A stretch of 64,000 nt of DNA from Agarivorans gilvus (lineage in GTDB: Bacteria > Pseudomonadota > Gammaproteobacteria > Enterobacterales > Celerinatantimonadaceae), in the NCBI RefSeq assembly GCF_001420915.1, contig NZ_CP013021.1, positions 1,574,501-1,638,500 on the forward strand, given 5' to 3'. A program made the translations under genes and the position numbers. How positions within the stretch are numbered: the stretch's first letter is position 1; each line of letters starts with the position of its first letter. Under the pieces are notes generated by a model. That model did no database searches. It was not told where the DNA came from and saw only the letters and a program-made list of their open reading frames with translations. Positions 36,974 through 45,271 of this stretch are shown here, piece by piece.

Positions 36974-39274
36974 TTAGTGGCTTATTATTGGCGGGGCGCT
37001 ACAGGGAGTAACGACCACTGCCACCGACTTAGATGTGGGTGTATCACTAAAATCCCCCTTACTGGCCAAAGGTACCAGCGGGTTTGCTTCGGGGAAGTAA
37101 GCGGCCGCATTGCCCAGCGGAATATCATAGGCGATCAGCCTAAACGCCAGCACTTTACGCTGTTGCTGATCCGGCCAAAGCGCTTCAATATCCACCCAAT
37201 CACCGTCTTTCATGCCTAAATCGGCAATATCTTGGGCATTTAATAACAGTATCTTGCGCTCGTTATAGATGCCTCGGTAGCGATCTTCAAAACCGTAAAT
37301 GGTGGTATTGTATTGATCGTGAGAACGCAGAGTTTGCAAAATAAAAATACGGTTATCGCTAAGCTCTCTTATTGACGCCGGTACCACATCTTCAGGCAAG
37401 GCATGACTAATAAACTGCGCTTTAGCGCTGGCGGTATTCCACAAACGCTTGCGAGCGCTGTTGCCTAAGTAAAAACCGCCGGGCTGCTGCAAGCGCTGAT
37501 TAAAGTGCTCGAAGCCCGGAATGGTGCGCTCAATGTCATCACGAATACGATCGTAGTTATCGATGTAGGCCAACCAGTCGACTGGCGAAGCGCCCAATAC
37601 CGCATTGGCCATGCCAGCAATAATAGCCGGTTCAGAACGCATATTATGGCGGCTTTCATCCACCAAGCCCTGTGACGCATGCACCATTGAGAAGGAGTCC
37701 TCCACGGTGACCTTTTGCGGGCCGCTAGCCTGCATGTCCACATCGGTACGCCCCAAACAAGGCAGAATCAATGAATATTTCCCTGGATTAACATGAGTGC
37801 GGTTGAGCTTGGTAGCAATACTTACGGTAAGTTCGCAATTGGCTAAGGCCTGCTCTATCAACTGAGTGTCGGGAGCTGCCGCCAGTATGTTTCCGCCCAA
37901 ACCAATAAACACTTTACTGCTACCATTGAGCATTGCTTCTAAGGCTTGAACTACGTTATGCCCATGTTTTCTTGGTGGGGTAAAACCAAACACTTGCTCA
38001 ATACTGGCTAATAACTCGGCACTGGGTTTTTCATTAATACCCATGGTGCGATCACCCTGAACATTGGAATGGCCGCGCACCGGACAAAGCCCGGCCCCTT
38101 CTTTGCCTATTTGGCCAAATAACAACTGCAAGTTAGTGATTTCGTTAATCGTTGCGACCGAGTGCTTATGTTGGGTAATGCCCATTGCCCACGCAATAAT
38201 CACTCGCTCAGACTGTTGGTAAATATCGGCTACCGCTTCTAGCTGAACCTTAGTTAGTCCCGATTGCTGTTCGATAAAATCCCAATGAGTCTGTTCTACT
38301 TCAATTAAATAGCTAGATAGGCCTTCGGTATGTTGCTCGATAAAGGCTTGGTCAAATACCGACTCGCCATGCAATAAAGCCTGATGATGGCGATCCAGCA
38401 AGATCTTCACCACCCCTCTCACCGCGGCCATGTCACCGCCTAGCTTGGGCGTATAATAATGACTAGTAGTAGGGCTTGCGCCTCCACTTAGCATCTCGCG
38501 GGGCTTTTGCGGATTGGCAAAACGCTCTAAACCACGCTCTCTTAAATTATTAAAGGCCACCACTTTAGCGCCCCGTTGAGTCGCATGGGCGAGTGTTTCC
38601 AGCATTCTAGGATGATTCGTTCCGGGGTTTTGACCAAACAAAAAGATCGCGTCGGCCAACTCAAAGTCTTCAATGGTCACCGTACCTTTACCCACACCGA
38701 TGCTGGCGTTTAAGGCATGACCACTGGCCTCATGACACATGTTGGAGCAATCAGGGAAGTTATTGCTACCGTAGCGACGAACAAATAACTGATAAAGAAA
38801 AGCCGCCTCATTACTGGCCCGCCCCGAGGTATAAAACTCAGCTTGGTCGGGGCTCTCTAGTTGGTGCAGGTGTTTGGCAATCAATTGAAAGGCCTCATCC
38901 CAAGAAATAGCCTGATAGTGATCGCTACCCGGCTGGTACACCACCGGCTCAGCGAGACGCCCTTGGAACTCTAAATAGTAATCACTTTGCTTGGCCAGCC
39001 AAGCCACCGAATGCGCAGCAAAAAACTGGCTATCCACCCGCTTTGCCGAAGCTTCCCAGTTCACCGCTTTGGCGCCATTCTCACAAAAACGAAAGGTGGC
39101 TTTATTACCCTTCTCACCCCAAGCGCAACCGGGGCAGTCAAAGCCGTGGTCTTGGTTGGTCTTTAATAAGTTTCTAATGTTTTTAGCGACGTTTTCGCTT
39201 TTTACAATATGTTTTGCGGTACTGGCTAAGGCTCCCCAACCACCAGCGGCGCCCTTATAGGGTTTATGACTCAT
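36974..39274 (-). CDS. YdeP-type molybdopterin oxidoreductase (FdhF family)
   Basis: A 766-residue oxidoreductase closely following E. coli YdeP: KGAAGGWGAL at the start, FDCPGCAW near residue 48, the long match AEFYTSGRASNEAAFLYQLF with SNNFPDCSNMCHEAS, and GHSNVQGDRTMGI. It carries the molybdopterin domains but lacks a full N-terminal 4Fe-4S cysteine set. Its substrate is not known; YdeP has been linked to acid resistance. The start at 39274 gives an 11-base overlap with fdhD, pointing to translational coupling; an ATG at 39289 is also open. It is followed by the convergent GGDEF-EAL gene. Confidence 0.92.
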   Translation of the reverse strand: MSHKPYKGAAGGWGALASTAKHIVKSENVAKNIRNLLKTNQDHGFDCPGCAWGEKGNKATFRFCENGAKAVNWEASAKRVDSQFFAAHSVAWLAKQSDYYLEFQGRLAEPVVYQPGSDHYQAISWDEAFQLIAKHLHQLESPDQAEFYTSGRASNEAAFLYQLFVRRYGSNNFPDCSNMCHEASGHALNASIGVGKGTVTIEDFELADAIFLFGQNPGTNHPRMLETLAHATQRGAKVVAFNNLRERGLERFANPQKPREMLSGGASPTTSHYYTPKLGGDMAAVRGVVKILLDRHHQALLHGESVFDQAFIEQHTEGLSSYLIEVEQTHWDFIEQQSGLTKVQLEAVADIYQQSERVIIAWAMGITQHKHSVATINEITNLQLLFGQIGKEGAGLCPVRGHSNVQGDRTMGINEKPSAELLASIEQVFGFTPPRKHGHNVVQALEAMLNGSSKVFIGLGGNILAAAPDTQLIEQALANCELTVSIATKLNRTHVNPGKYSLILPCLGRTDVDMQASGPQKVTVEDSFSMVHASQGLVDESRHNMRSEPAIIAGMANAVLGASPVDWLAYIDNYDRIRDDIERTIPGFEHFNQRLQQPGGFYLGNSARKRLWNTASAKAQFISHALPEDVVPASIRELSDNRIFILQTLRSHDQYNTTIYGFEDRYRGIYNERKILLLNAQDIADLGMKDGDWVDIEALWPDQQQRKVLAFRLIAYDIPLGNAAAYFPEANPLVPLASKGDFSDTPTSKSVAVVVTPCSAPPIISH

Positions 39275-40202
39275 ACTGCTTACCACCATCTACGATCCGC
39301 CACGGGGCGTGATACACATTAAAACGCTGGGATTTAACAAAACCCAACAAGGTAATATTAAACTGCTGCGCCACTTTCAAAGCGAGGCTCGACGGCGCCC
39401 CTACAGCCAATACCACTGGAATATTTGCCTTTACGGCCTTTTGCATTAACTCAAAACTGACTCGTCCGCTTAATACTAAAACCGAGCGTGGCGCGACTTG
39501 CTGCTCCAGCAAAACTTGGCCAATCACCTTATCTACCGCATTGTGTCGACCTATATCTTCCGCCACCGCCAACCATTGACCGTTGGCGAATAAGCCTGCG
39601 CCATGCACTGAGCCTGTTTGCTGAAACACCTTTTGTTGCTCTTGTAACAGCGCGGGTAACTGGTATATCACTTGGGCATCTAGCCATGCTTGAGTATTAT
39701 CGATATGGCCTTGCTGCTGCAGCGCTAAGGCCTTGACTGAACTAGCACCACATAAACCACAGCTTGAATAACTAGCAAAATGGCGAGTCACCGCTGACCA
39801 CTGAAAATTTAGCTGAGGACTAAGTTCTATATCAATTTGATTGTAGTCAAACTGTTGCTCGGAGTGACTAGCAGGGTGATAACTTAACTGCTGCAGGTCA
39901 CTCAAACTATGAATAATGCCCTGACTAAATAGAAAACCAAGCACTAAGGCTAAATCTTGGCCGGGGGTACGCATAGTGAGGCTAAGTTCGGCTTGCTGTT
40001 GAGCTTGACGAGTATGACAGAACCAGTTCAGCCATAGCTGTAAAGGCTCTTCTATGGCAATGCTGTCAAGTTGACTGGGAAGGGCTTGTTCAATTTGATG
40101 GGAATAACGCCGCAAGGCCACTTGCCGATGAGCAGCAGCATCTAGCGAGTCTAGCTCTAATTGAAAGACTCTTCTTTTACAAACCGGTTTAGGCTCTAGC
40201 AT
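39264..40202 (-). CDS. fdhD: Sulfurtransferase FdhD
   Basis: A 312-residue protein that delivers sulfur from IscS to the molybdenum cofactor of formate dehydrogenases. The catalytic cysteines are in SSCGLCGASS, and the domain motifs GSVHGAGLF, VAEDIGRHNAVDKVIGQ and VLSGRVSFELMQKAVKA are all present. About 50 N-terminal residues are variable, as in the family. It overlaps the start of the YdeP-type gene, so the two are expected to be made together and YdeP is its likely client. Confidence 0.95.
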   Translation of the reverse strand: MLEPKPVCKRRVFQLELDSLDAAAHRQVALRRYSHQIEQALPSQLDSIAIEEPLQLWLNWFCHTRQAQQQAELSLTMRTPGQDLALVLGFLFSQGIIHSLSDLQQLSYHPASHSEQQFDYNQIDIELSPQLNFQWSAVTRHFASYSSCGLCGASSVKALALQQQGHIDNTQAWLDAQVIYQLPALLQEQQKVFQQTGSVHGAGLFANGQWLAVAEDIGRHNAVDKVIGQVLLEQQVAPRSVLVLSGRVSFELMQKAVKANIPVVLAVGAPSSLALKVAQQFNITLLGFVKSQRFNVYHAPWRIVDGGKQYES

Positions 40203-40301
40203 ACAACCCCTAGTCAGGCGCTAAACAAACAACTTTCAGCCTAATCAAAAGCCGCCCACAACACCAGCATTTTACCCCAGCTTAACTAACGACTGTGAGG
40301 T

Positions 40302-40667
40302 CTATATCGCTTCACTGACACCTGCGATTAAGGCGCGATTGGCATAAGAGTGCAAGGCAATGTCACGCACCTCAACAGAGATCATCTCAACCTGCGGCAG
40401 CAGCGCACATACCGCGCTGGCAATATCCCTAGCTAGGGCCTGTTTTTGAAACTCACTGCGCCCACTCAGAATGTGCACATTGATGTGCACATAAGGGGCT
40501 CTTTTACCACCAACACGATAGTGGTTGGCTAACACTAAACGCGCTTTCACATCTCCGGCGCTAAACAAGCCCGACGCCTCGGCGGCATCATGCACGGCTT
40601 CAACCAATACATCAAAATTCACGATCCTTGCCAAATCGGCTGGACACTCAATCACGCAATGAGGCAT
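40302..40667 (-). CDS. CHMI-family tautomerase (5-carboxymethyl-2-hydroxymuconate isomerase-like)
   Basis: A 121-residue tautomerase-superfamily protein with the N-terminal proline (MPHCVIEC) that acts as catalytic base after Met removal. The RAPYVHINVHILSGRS segment matches the CHMI family. The E. coli C HpcD enzyme works in homoprotocatechuate breakdown, but no such pathway genes are adjacent, so the substrate is uncertain. AAGGAAAAGTG precedes the ATG at 40667, favoured over the GTG just before it. Confidence 0.85.
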   Translation of the reverse strand: MPHCVIECPADLARIVNFDVLVEAVHDAAEASGLFSAGDVKARLVLANHYRVGGKRAPYVHINVHILSGRSEFQKQALARDIASAVCALLPQVEMISVEVRDIALHSYANRALIAGVSEAI

Positions 40668-40800
40668 CACTTTTCCTTAAGGTTTACCGTAAGCTATCCA
40701 TTCAGCGTATTATTCTTAACCAAAAATATGACAGTTAAAAATAATTCCACGCATTTTATTTATTGCTTCAATCAACAATCTTTACAGTAAGCTAACTTTA

Positions 40801-41745
40801 CTACTCGGCATTAGCTGCATCGGCAAACCAAGCTTTTATCTCTACCATCACTGCGGCATGATCGCTAGCTTGGCTATCTATAGCGTAATCAGCATGGGTT
40901 AAATGCCGGTCGAAGCAACGATAAGCGATAACTTCGGCCACTTGTTGCTGGTAATCATTTGCAAACTCACCAGACAGTAAAATGTAATCGAGTACACTGC
41001 CTTCGCCGCCCCAGTAGTGGCTGGCTGGGCGTGCACTTTGTTGAGGGCTGAGCAAATAGCCATCGTGTAGGCGCCAAGCTTGTTCTATAGGATCTTGGCT
41101 TGGTTGTGGTGGGTCAAAAATATGCGAAAGCGCACCTTTCGACAAATCGTCGTTAAAATCACCCATTACCATTACAGCCTCTAACTTGTGCTTACGGCAA
41201 AGCAGTATGTCTTCCATTAAGCTGCTGACTTCTTGAGTGCGTAACTTATCCGCCTGCCAACGCCCAAGGTACTGTTCAATATCTCCCGGAGGTTGAGTGG
41301 CCGCCTCATCTAAAATGGGCCGTTTCGATTTTAAATGCAGTACATACACCTTGACCCAACCCAACTGAGGCAGTTTAACTCTTGCCACTAAGGGTTGGCG
41401 GCTAAATTTTTCAGCGCTGGCAGCCTGATACAGCGACACTTGGCGCAGCGGGAAACGACTGGCTAAAGCTAAACCAGGTTTACGATAAACATAACTGCCA
41501 GCATCTAGTTGGCTAGTGGTAGCCAGAAAATAAGGATAACCCAAGGCCTTACACTGCTCCGCTAGGGCATCGGCACTAAATACCTCCTGAAAGGCCATCA
41601 CATCGGCGTCGGCTTGCTTAATTAGCCGACTAAGCCAGGCTTGCTTTTGCTGCCACTGAGAAGCTTCGAGAATATTATCAAACTCGTAAGCCGCATAGGG
41701 AGGAGCTAAATAATTCAGTAAGTTTAAACTGAGAAACTTAATCAC
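40801..41745 (-). CDS. Endonuclease/exonuclease/phosphatase family protein
   Basis: A 314-residue EEP-fold hydrolase with the superfamily's metal and catalytic residues: N in LSLNLLNYL, E in VMAFQEVF, H in VYVLHLKS, the MGDFND segment and the final SDHAAV. Members include DNases, phosphodiesterases and lipid phosphatases; nothing here points to one of them. There is no signal peptide, so it is probably cytoplasmic. It is a single gene flanked by the tautomerase gene downstream and a divergent DUF3634 gene upstream. Confidence 0.88.
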   Translation of the reverse strand: MIKFLSLNLLNYLAPPYAAYEFDNILEASQWQQKQAWLSRLIKQADADVMAFQEVFSADALAEQCKALGYPYFLATTSQLDAGSYVYRKPGLALASRFPLRQVSLYQAASAEKFSRQPLVARVKLPQLGWVKVYVLHLKSKRPILDEAATQPPGDIEQYLGRWQADKLRTQEVSSLMEDILLCRKHKLEAVMVMGDFNDDLSKGALSHIFDPPQPSQDPIEQAWRLHDGYLLSPQQSARPASHYWGGEGSVLDYILLSGEFANDYQQQVAEVIAYRCFDRHLTHADYAIDSQASDHAAVMVEIKAWFADAANAE

Positions 41746-41926
41746 AATGACTCGGTTAGCTAATGGACTAAGCCACTTTGCTTTATTCTGTCGGTTGTCG
41801 CAAGCATAAAGCCTGTAGCGATTAGATTAGCCTCTCAGACTTTAGCTGAAAGCATGGCCATCAAAGACCCGTTATTTTAGGATAAAGCCTTAGTCTTATA
41901 GAACATTAGTGGGCCAATAACACTCC

Positions 41927-42202
41927 ATGTTAAAAGCGATTACAGCCGTATTTGTCATTAAAGTTGATGGCATCAAAGTCACCGTTAAAAAAGGCCAAGT
42001 GCCTGATTACTTTATTCGAGAGATCAAGCTAATCCAGCGCAGTGCTCAGGCCATTCAGGGAAAAATTTATGGCATGCGCCGCGGCCAGCAAATTAATTTA
42101 GAATGCTCCAGCTCGATCCCCGAGAACATTTTGCAGCGGCTACGCAATGTGTGGAAACCCAACCCAAGCCCTAAAAATGACGGGGGCTTAAAGCGCCGTT
42201 AA
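41927..42202 (+). CDS. DUF3634-like small protein
   Basis: A 91-residue basic protein resembling DUF3634 of Vibrio and relatives: a short hydrophobic N-terminus, VKKGQVPDYFIREIK, and the conserved end IPENILQRLRNVW. The family has no known function and usually has an N-terminal membrane helix; here the hydrophobic part (residues 3-13) is short. It ends 25 bases before a convergent solute-binding-protein gene. Assignment is from pattern memory. Confidence 0.7.
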   Translation: MLKAITAVFVIKVDGIKVTVKKGQVPDYFIREIKLIQRSAQAIQGKIYGMRRGQQINLECSSSIPENILQRLRNVWKPNPSPKNDGGLKRR

Positions 42203-42227
42203 GTTGGTTACCAGTCACGCGCAAAAC

Positions 42228-42968
42228 TTAAGGAGCTGCTATATTATTTAGCTGGTAAAAGTCCTGAATGGTTTTGTCCATTTGCCCAGACTCCACCATG
42301 CCTGCTAGTCGCTGTTCTAACTGATAGCGCTGCTCATACAAAGGCGAATGACGCGAAATGCCAATATACACGTCACTATCGTAGGCCGTTTGATAGGGAG
42401 CGATTTTAAACTGTCCTTGCCAACGAGGATGGTTTTGCGCGAGGTGGCGCCCTACCTCACGAACCAAACAAACATCCAAGCGTTTTCGCACCAACATACT
42501 TAAACATTCGCTATTGTCGTTGAGCTTAACTTTGTTAATTTGAGGATCCTCGTCAAAACGACGAAAATGCTTAGCTCCATTTTTCACCCCAATCACAAAG
42601 GCATAGAGATCGCGGTAGTGCTCTAGCGGCAGCAATTCCTGCTTGCGTAATACAAAGTAGTAACGCGCCGAAACGATATAAGGCGGTTGAAGAAAGTAAA
42701 TATCGCGCTCTCGCGAGGCAGTTTTAATCAGACCAGCGGAAATATCTACTTCGCCCAACTTTAAACTTCTTAAACGGCGGGCAAAAGGCAGGTAGGAATC
42801 GATGTGGTAAACCTTAGCTTGCTCCACAAACCGCTGCATTACGTGATTACTCAGTAGGGTAGCTTTAGTTGAGTAGGCCACTCGCCATGTCGACGAAGTG
42901 TTAGCCAAGGCACTGGTGGCAACGCTGGATAAGGCCAATAGATACAGCGCTAGCCTTAAGACCGTCAT
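42228..42968 (-). CDS. Periplasmic solute-binding protein (SBP_bac_3-like)
   Basis: A 246-residue secreted protein: a signal peptide of about 22 residues ending SALA, then a two-lobed binding fold typical of family 3 solute-binding proteins, with GEVDISAGLIKTASRERDIYF as the recognisable segment. No ABC transporter genes are adjacent; orphan proteins of this type are common in this group of bacteria and often serve as sensors or have unknown roles. The ligand may be an amino acid, but this is not shown by the sequence. Confidence 0.82.
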   Translation of the reverse strand: MTVLRLALYLLALSSVATSALANTSSTWRVAYSTKATLLSNHVMQRFVEQAKVYHIDSYLPFARRLRSLKLGEVDISAGLIKTASRERDIYFLQPPYIVSARYYFVLRKQELLPLEHYRDLYAFVIGVKNGAKHFRRFDEDPQINKVKLNDNSECLSMLVRKRLDVCLVREVGRHLAQNHPRWQGQFKIAPYQTAYDSDVYIGISRHSPLYEQRYQLEQRLAGMVESGQMDKTIQDFYQLNNIAAP

Positions 42969-43168
42969 TAGCGAAAAATCCTTTTATCGTTATTAAGTCT
43001 TTGAAAAATAGCTTCAAACTAGATTTAACATTAGTAGCAAAATTTATCGCAGAAATAAACCCATACCCTAAACAGCCCTAATGACACATTGCCAGTATTA
43101 AGCATAATAAGCGTTGCTAAAACGCCGCCAATAGGTAACTATCTAGCTCCACAACTAAGGGGAGTAAC

Positions 43169-43519
43169 ATGGGTAAGTCAAACCATAGTCTTTTAGACTT
43201 CAGCCAAGCCGTTATTGAAAGTGGTCAGTTATGGGTGCTCAGCGTCGACGACGAGTTTGTGGTTGTCGATTCCATCGAGTTTGATAATACAGATGTGATG
43301 CCGGTTTTTTCGAGCCAAAGTAAAGCCCAAGCTCTGTGTGTTGAAGATTGGAGCAACTATCAAGCGGTAGCCATTGAATTAGAAACCTTCTTCGACGAGT
43401 GGCTGCCCGGCCTTGACCAAGACCAAGTGATGTTAGCACTAGATTTAGATGAGAACCTCGTTGGAGAGGAACTCGAGCCCTTTAAACTGGCCAAGCAACT
43501 GGCCAAAGACGAGTTATAA
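43169..43519 (+). CDS. DUF2750 family protein
   Basis: A 116-residue, strongly acidic soluble protein matching DUF2750: SGQLWVLSVDDEFVVVDS, MPVFSSQSKAQALC, then VAIELETFFDEWLPGL. The family is of unknown function; it resembles immunity-like and regulatory proteins, but no toxin gene is near. AAGGGGAG lies upstream of the ATG. A strong terminator follows 16 bases after the stop, so it is monocistronic. Confidence 0.82.
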   Translation: MGKSNHSLLDFSQAVIESGQLWVLSVDDEFVVVDSIEFDNTDVMPVFSSQSKAQALCVEDWSNYQAVAIELETFFDEWLPGLDQDQVMLALDLDENLVGEELEPFKLAKQLAKDEL

Positions 43520-43535
43520 ACAACCTTTCCGACAT

Positions 43536-43569
43536 AAAAAATGCCACGCAAAAGCGTGGCATTTTTTTT
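43536..43569 (+). terminator. Rho-independent terminator
   Basis: A 9-bp stem ATGCCACGC/GCGTGGCAT with an AAAA loop, an A-run before and a T-run after, so it can work in both directions. It serves the DUF2750 gene and perhaps the small gene on the other strand. Confidence 0.93.
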
Positions 43570-43613
43570 AAATTAGATCCGCAAAGCAGTCTTAGTTGAA
43601 CAGTCTTAACTGT

Positions 43614-43784
43614 CTAATAGCTAGTATAATCAGCAATATAGTCGTCTAACTGCCTCTTTTCATGGTACTCATCTATTCTTCTACGAGTACGCGCCATGTT
43701 TTTCACTTTTTTGTGTTGCTTAACATGGTGGGCCTTGTCTTCTTCATCCCACTCATCAATATCGTCAAACCGTGAGAATTTCAT
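43614..43784 (-). CDS. PA3496-like small charged protein, 56 aa
   Basis: A 56-residue gene. It starts MKFSRFDDIDEWDEED, then a basic middle (KQHKKVKNMARTRRRIDEY) and an acidic end. The RRRIDEYHEKRQL segment resembles the PA3496 family of small putative envelope-integrity proteins. GGTTAAAGAAG precedes the ATG at suitable spacing. It is convergent with the DUF2750 gene and shares its terminator. The family call is tentative, but composition and ribosome site make it a likely gene. Confidence 0.65.
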   Translation of the reverse strand: MKFSRFDDIDEWDEEDKAHHVKQHKKVKNMARTRRRIDEYHEKRQLDDYIADYTSY

Positions 43785-44094
43785 CTTCTTTAACCTTATT
43801 TAGCTAAAAATAATAAAGCTTATTACTGACCCCAGCGTTAGCTAAAAGAATGCTTGGGTGCCTTATCAATTTGCAGCAAAAAAAAGCCTTGGTCAATATT
43901 TTTTATCACCCAGAAAAACCAACAACAAACACTTAAAAAACAATAACTTAAATGAAAAACAAAGCTAAACCGCTTAAGCAAAACTTTCTAATCGTCACGA
44001 CAAATAATGTTTGTTTTATCTCGGCTTTTTTTGCTGCCATTATCGCGCGGTTTCCAGCTTACCCTATTGTTCTCTTCGATACTTTGAGTCAGAC

Positions 44095-45261
44095 ATGCTT
44101 ACACTTTCAGAGCGCTCAGCACTACACGGGATTTTCAGTCCGCTACTTGGATTGGCTTTATTTTCAGTGGCTTCTGGCTACTTAATGAGCCTGATCCCAC
44201 TGGCCTTGGTGTCGTTTTCTTTGTCAGAAGCACTTAGCCCATGGCTGGCTAGTGCTTACTTTGGTGGCTTATTATTAGGAGCTTTAAAGGCACAACGCCT
44301 GATCAGCCGTTGCCTGCACCGTGTTAGCTTCATTATTTGCTTGGTCACCTTACTCGCTAGCGTACTACTCATGTACTTTTTCCCCCATGCCGCTGCATGG
44401 CTAGTACTAAGAGCCATTGCTGGCGCAGCCACCGCTGGCATATTTGTTGTGGTAGAGTCTTGGCTATTGCTGGTAGATAACGACAAACAACGCACTACGC
44501 GTTTGGCCTTATATATGATAACGCTATATGCGGGCAATGCCCTTGGCCAATTATTGATTAGCGCTTTTGGTGTGAGTGGCTTGATTCCTTTTATGCTGGT
44601 GAGTGGCTTGTTGGCGCTAGCATTAATCGCCCCCCTATTTACCGCCAACGCAAGTGTCCCCGCTGCGCAACATCAATCGCTGTCCTTGTCTGATATCGCT
44701 CGCTTAAGCAAAACAGGTTTAATTGCCTGTTTGGTTTCAGGCTTAGTATTAGGTCCGATTTACGGCTTACTGCCTAGCTATATTAGCCAGTTTACTAACT
44801 GGAAGGGCGACCTTGGCCTACTTATGGCCGGCGTAATACTCGGTGGAGTGTTAGTTCAGCCCTTATGTGGGCGGCTTTCTGCCAACTACAATAAAACCCT
44901 ATTACAAGCCGTGATTGCCTTTATTGGCGTGGCCGCCGCACTGAGCATGCTACTCGCTGAAACCAGCTTCAGTCTTGCAGTAAGCCTGTTTGTATTAGGC
45001 GGGGCGGCGTTTTCTCTTTACCCCATCGCAATCAGCCAAGCCTGCTTAAACCAAAGCACCGACAAGATTGTCGCCATCACCGAAATGATGTTGATTATCT
45101 ATAGCCTAGGTTCTATTGCTGGCCCCTTGGTTGCTGAGTTAGCCAGCGATTCACTGGCCGATCTGCCTTACTACTTCGGTGCCATTCTTGGCAGTAGTAC
45201 CGTTTATATGTTGCTAATGCTGGCTAAAGGCGCGGGACGCCGCCATATTCCCCAACCTTAG
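44095..45261 (+). CDS. MFS transporter, YcaD-like
   Basis: A 388-residue major-facilitator carrier with 12 predicted helices, similar in layout to E. coli YcaD: RAIAGAATAGIFVVVESWLL in the first half and GLVLGPIYGLLPSY with GAAFSLYPIAISQAC in the second. The substrate is unknown. The ATG at 44095 has GAG about 7 bases upstream and gives the family-typical start; the longer frame to 44011 adds a Cys/Tyr-rich leader unlike any MFS. If the PhoD-like gene is frame-corrected, the two convergent genes are 10 bases apart rather than overlapping. Confidence 0.88.
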   Translation: MLTLSERSALHGIFSPLLGLALFSVASGYLMSLIPLALVSFSLSEALSPWLASAYFGGLLLGALKAQRLISRCLHRVSFIICLVTLLASVLLMYFFPHAAAWLVLRAIAGAATAGIFVVVESWLLLVDNDKQRTTRLALYMITLYAGNALGQLLISAFGVSGLIPFMLVSGLLALALIAPLFTANASVPAAQHQSLSLSDIARLSKTGLIACLVSGLVLGPIYGLLPSYISQFTNWKGDLGLLMAGVILGGVLVQPLCGRLSANYNKTLLQAVIAFIGVAAALSMLLAETSFSLAVSLFVLGGAAFSLYPIAISQACLNQSTDKIVAITEMMLIIYSLGSIAGPLVAELASDSLADLPYYFGAILGSSTVYMLLMLAKGAGRRHIPQP

Positions 45262-45271
45262 ATGTTTAGGC

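Noticed and set aside
43952..44185. 77-residue plus-strand frame before the MFS gene
   Set aside because: It overlaps the MFS gene in another frame and has no ribosome site or family resemblance.
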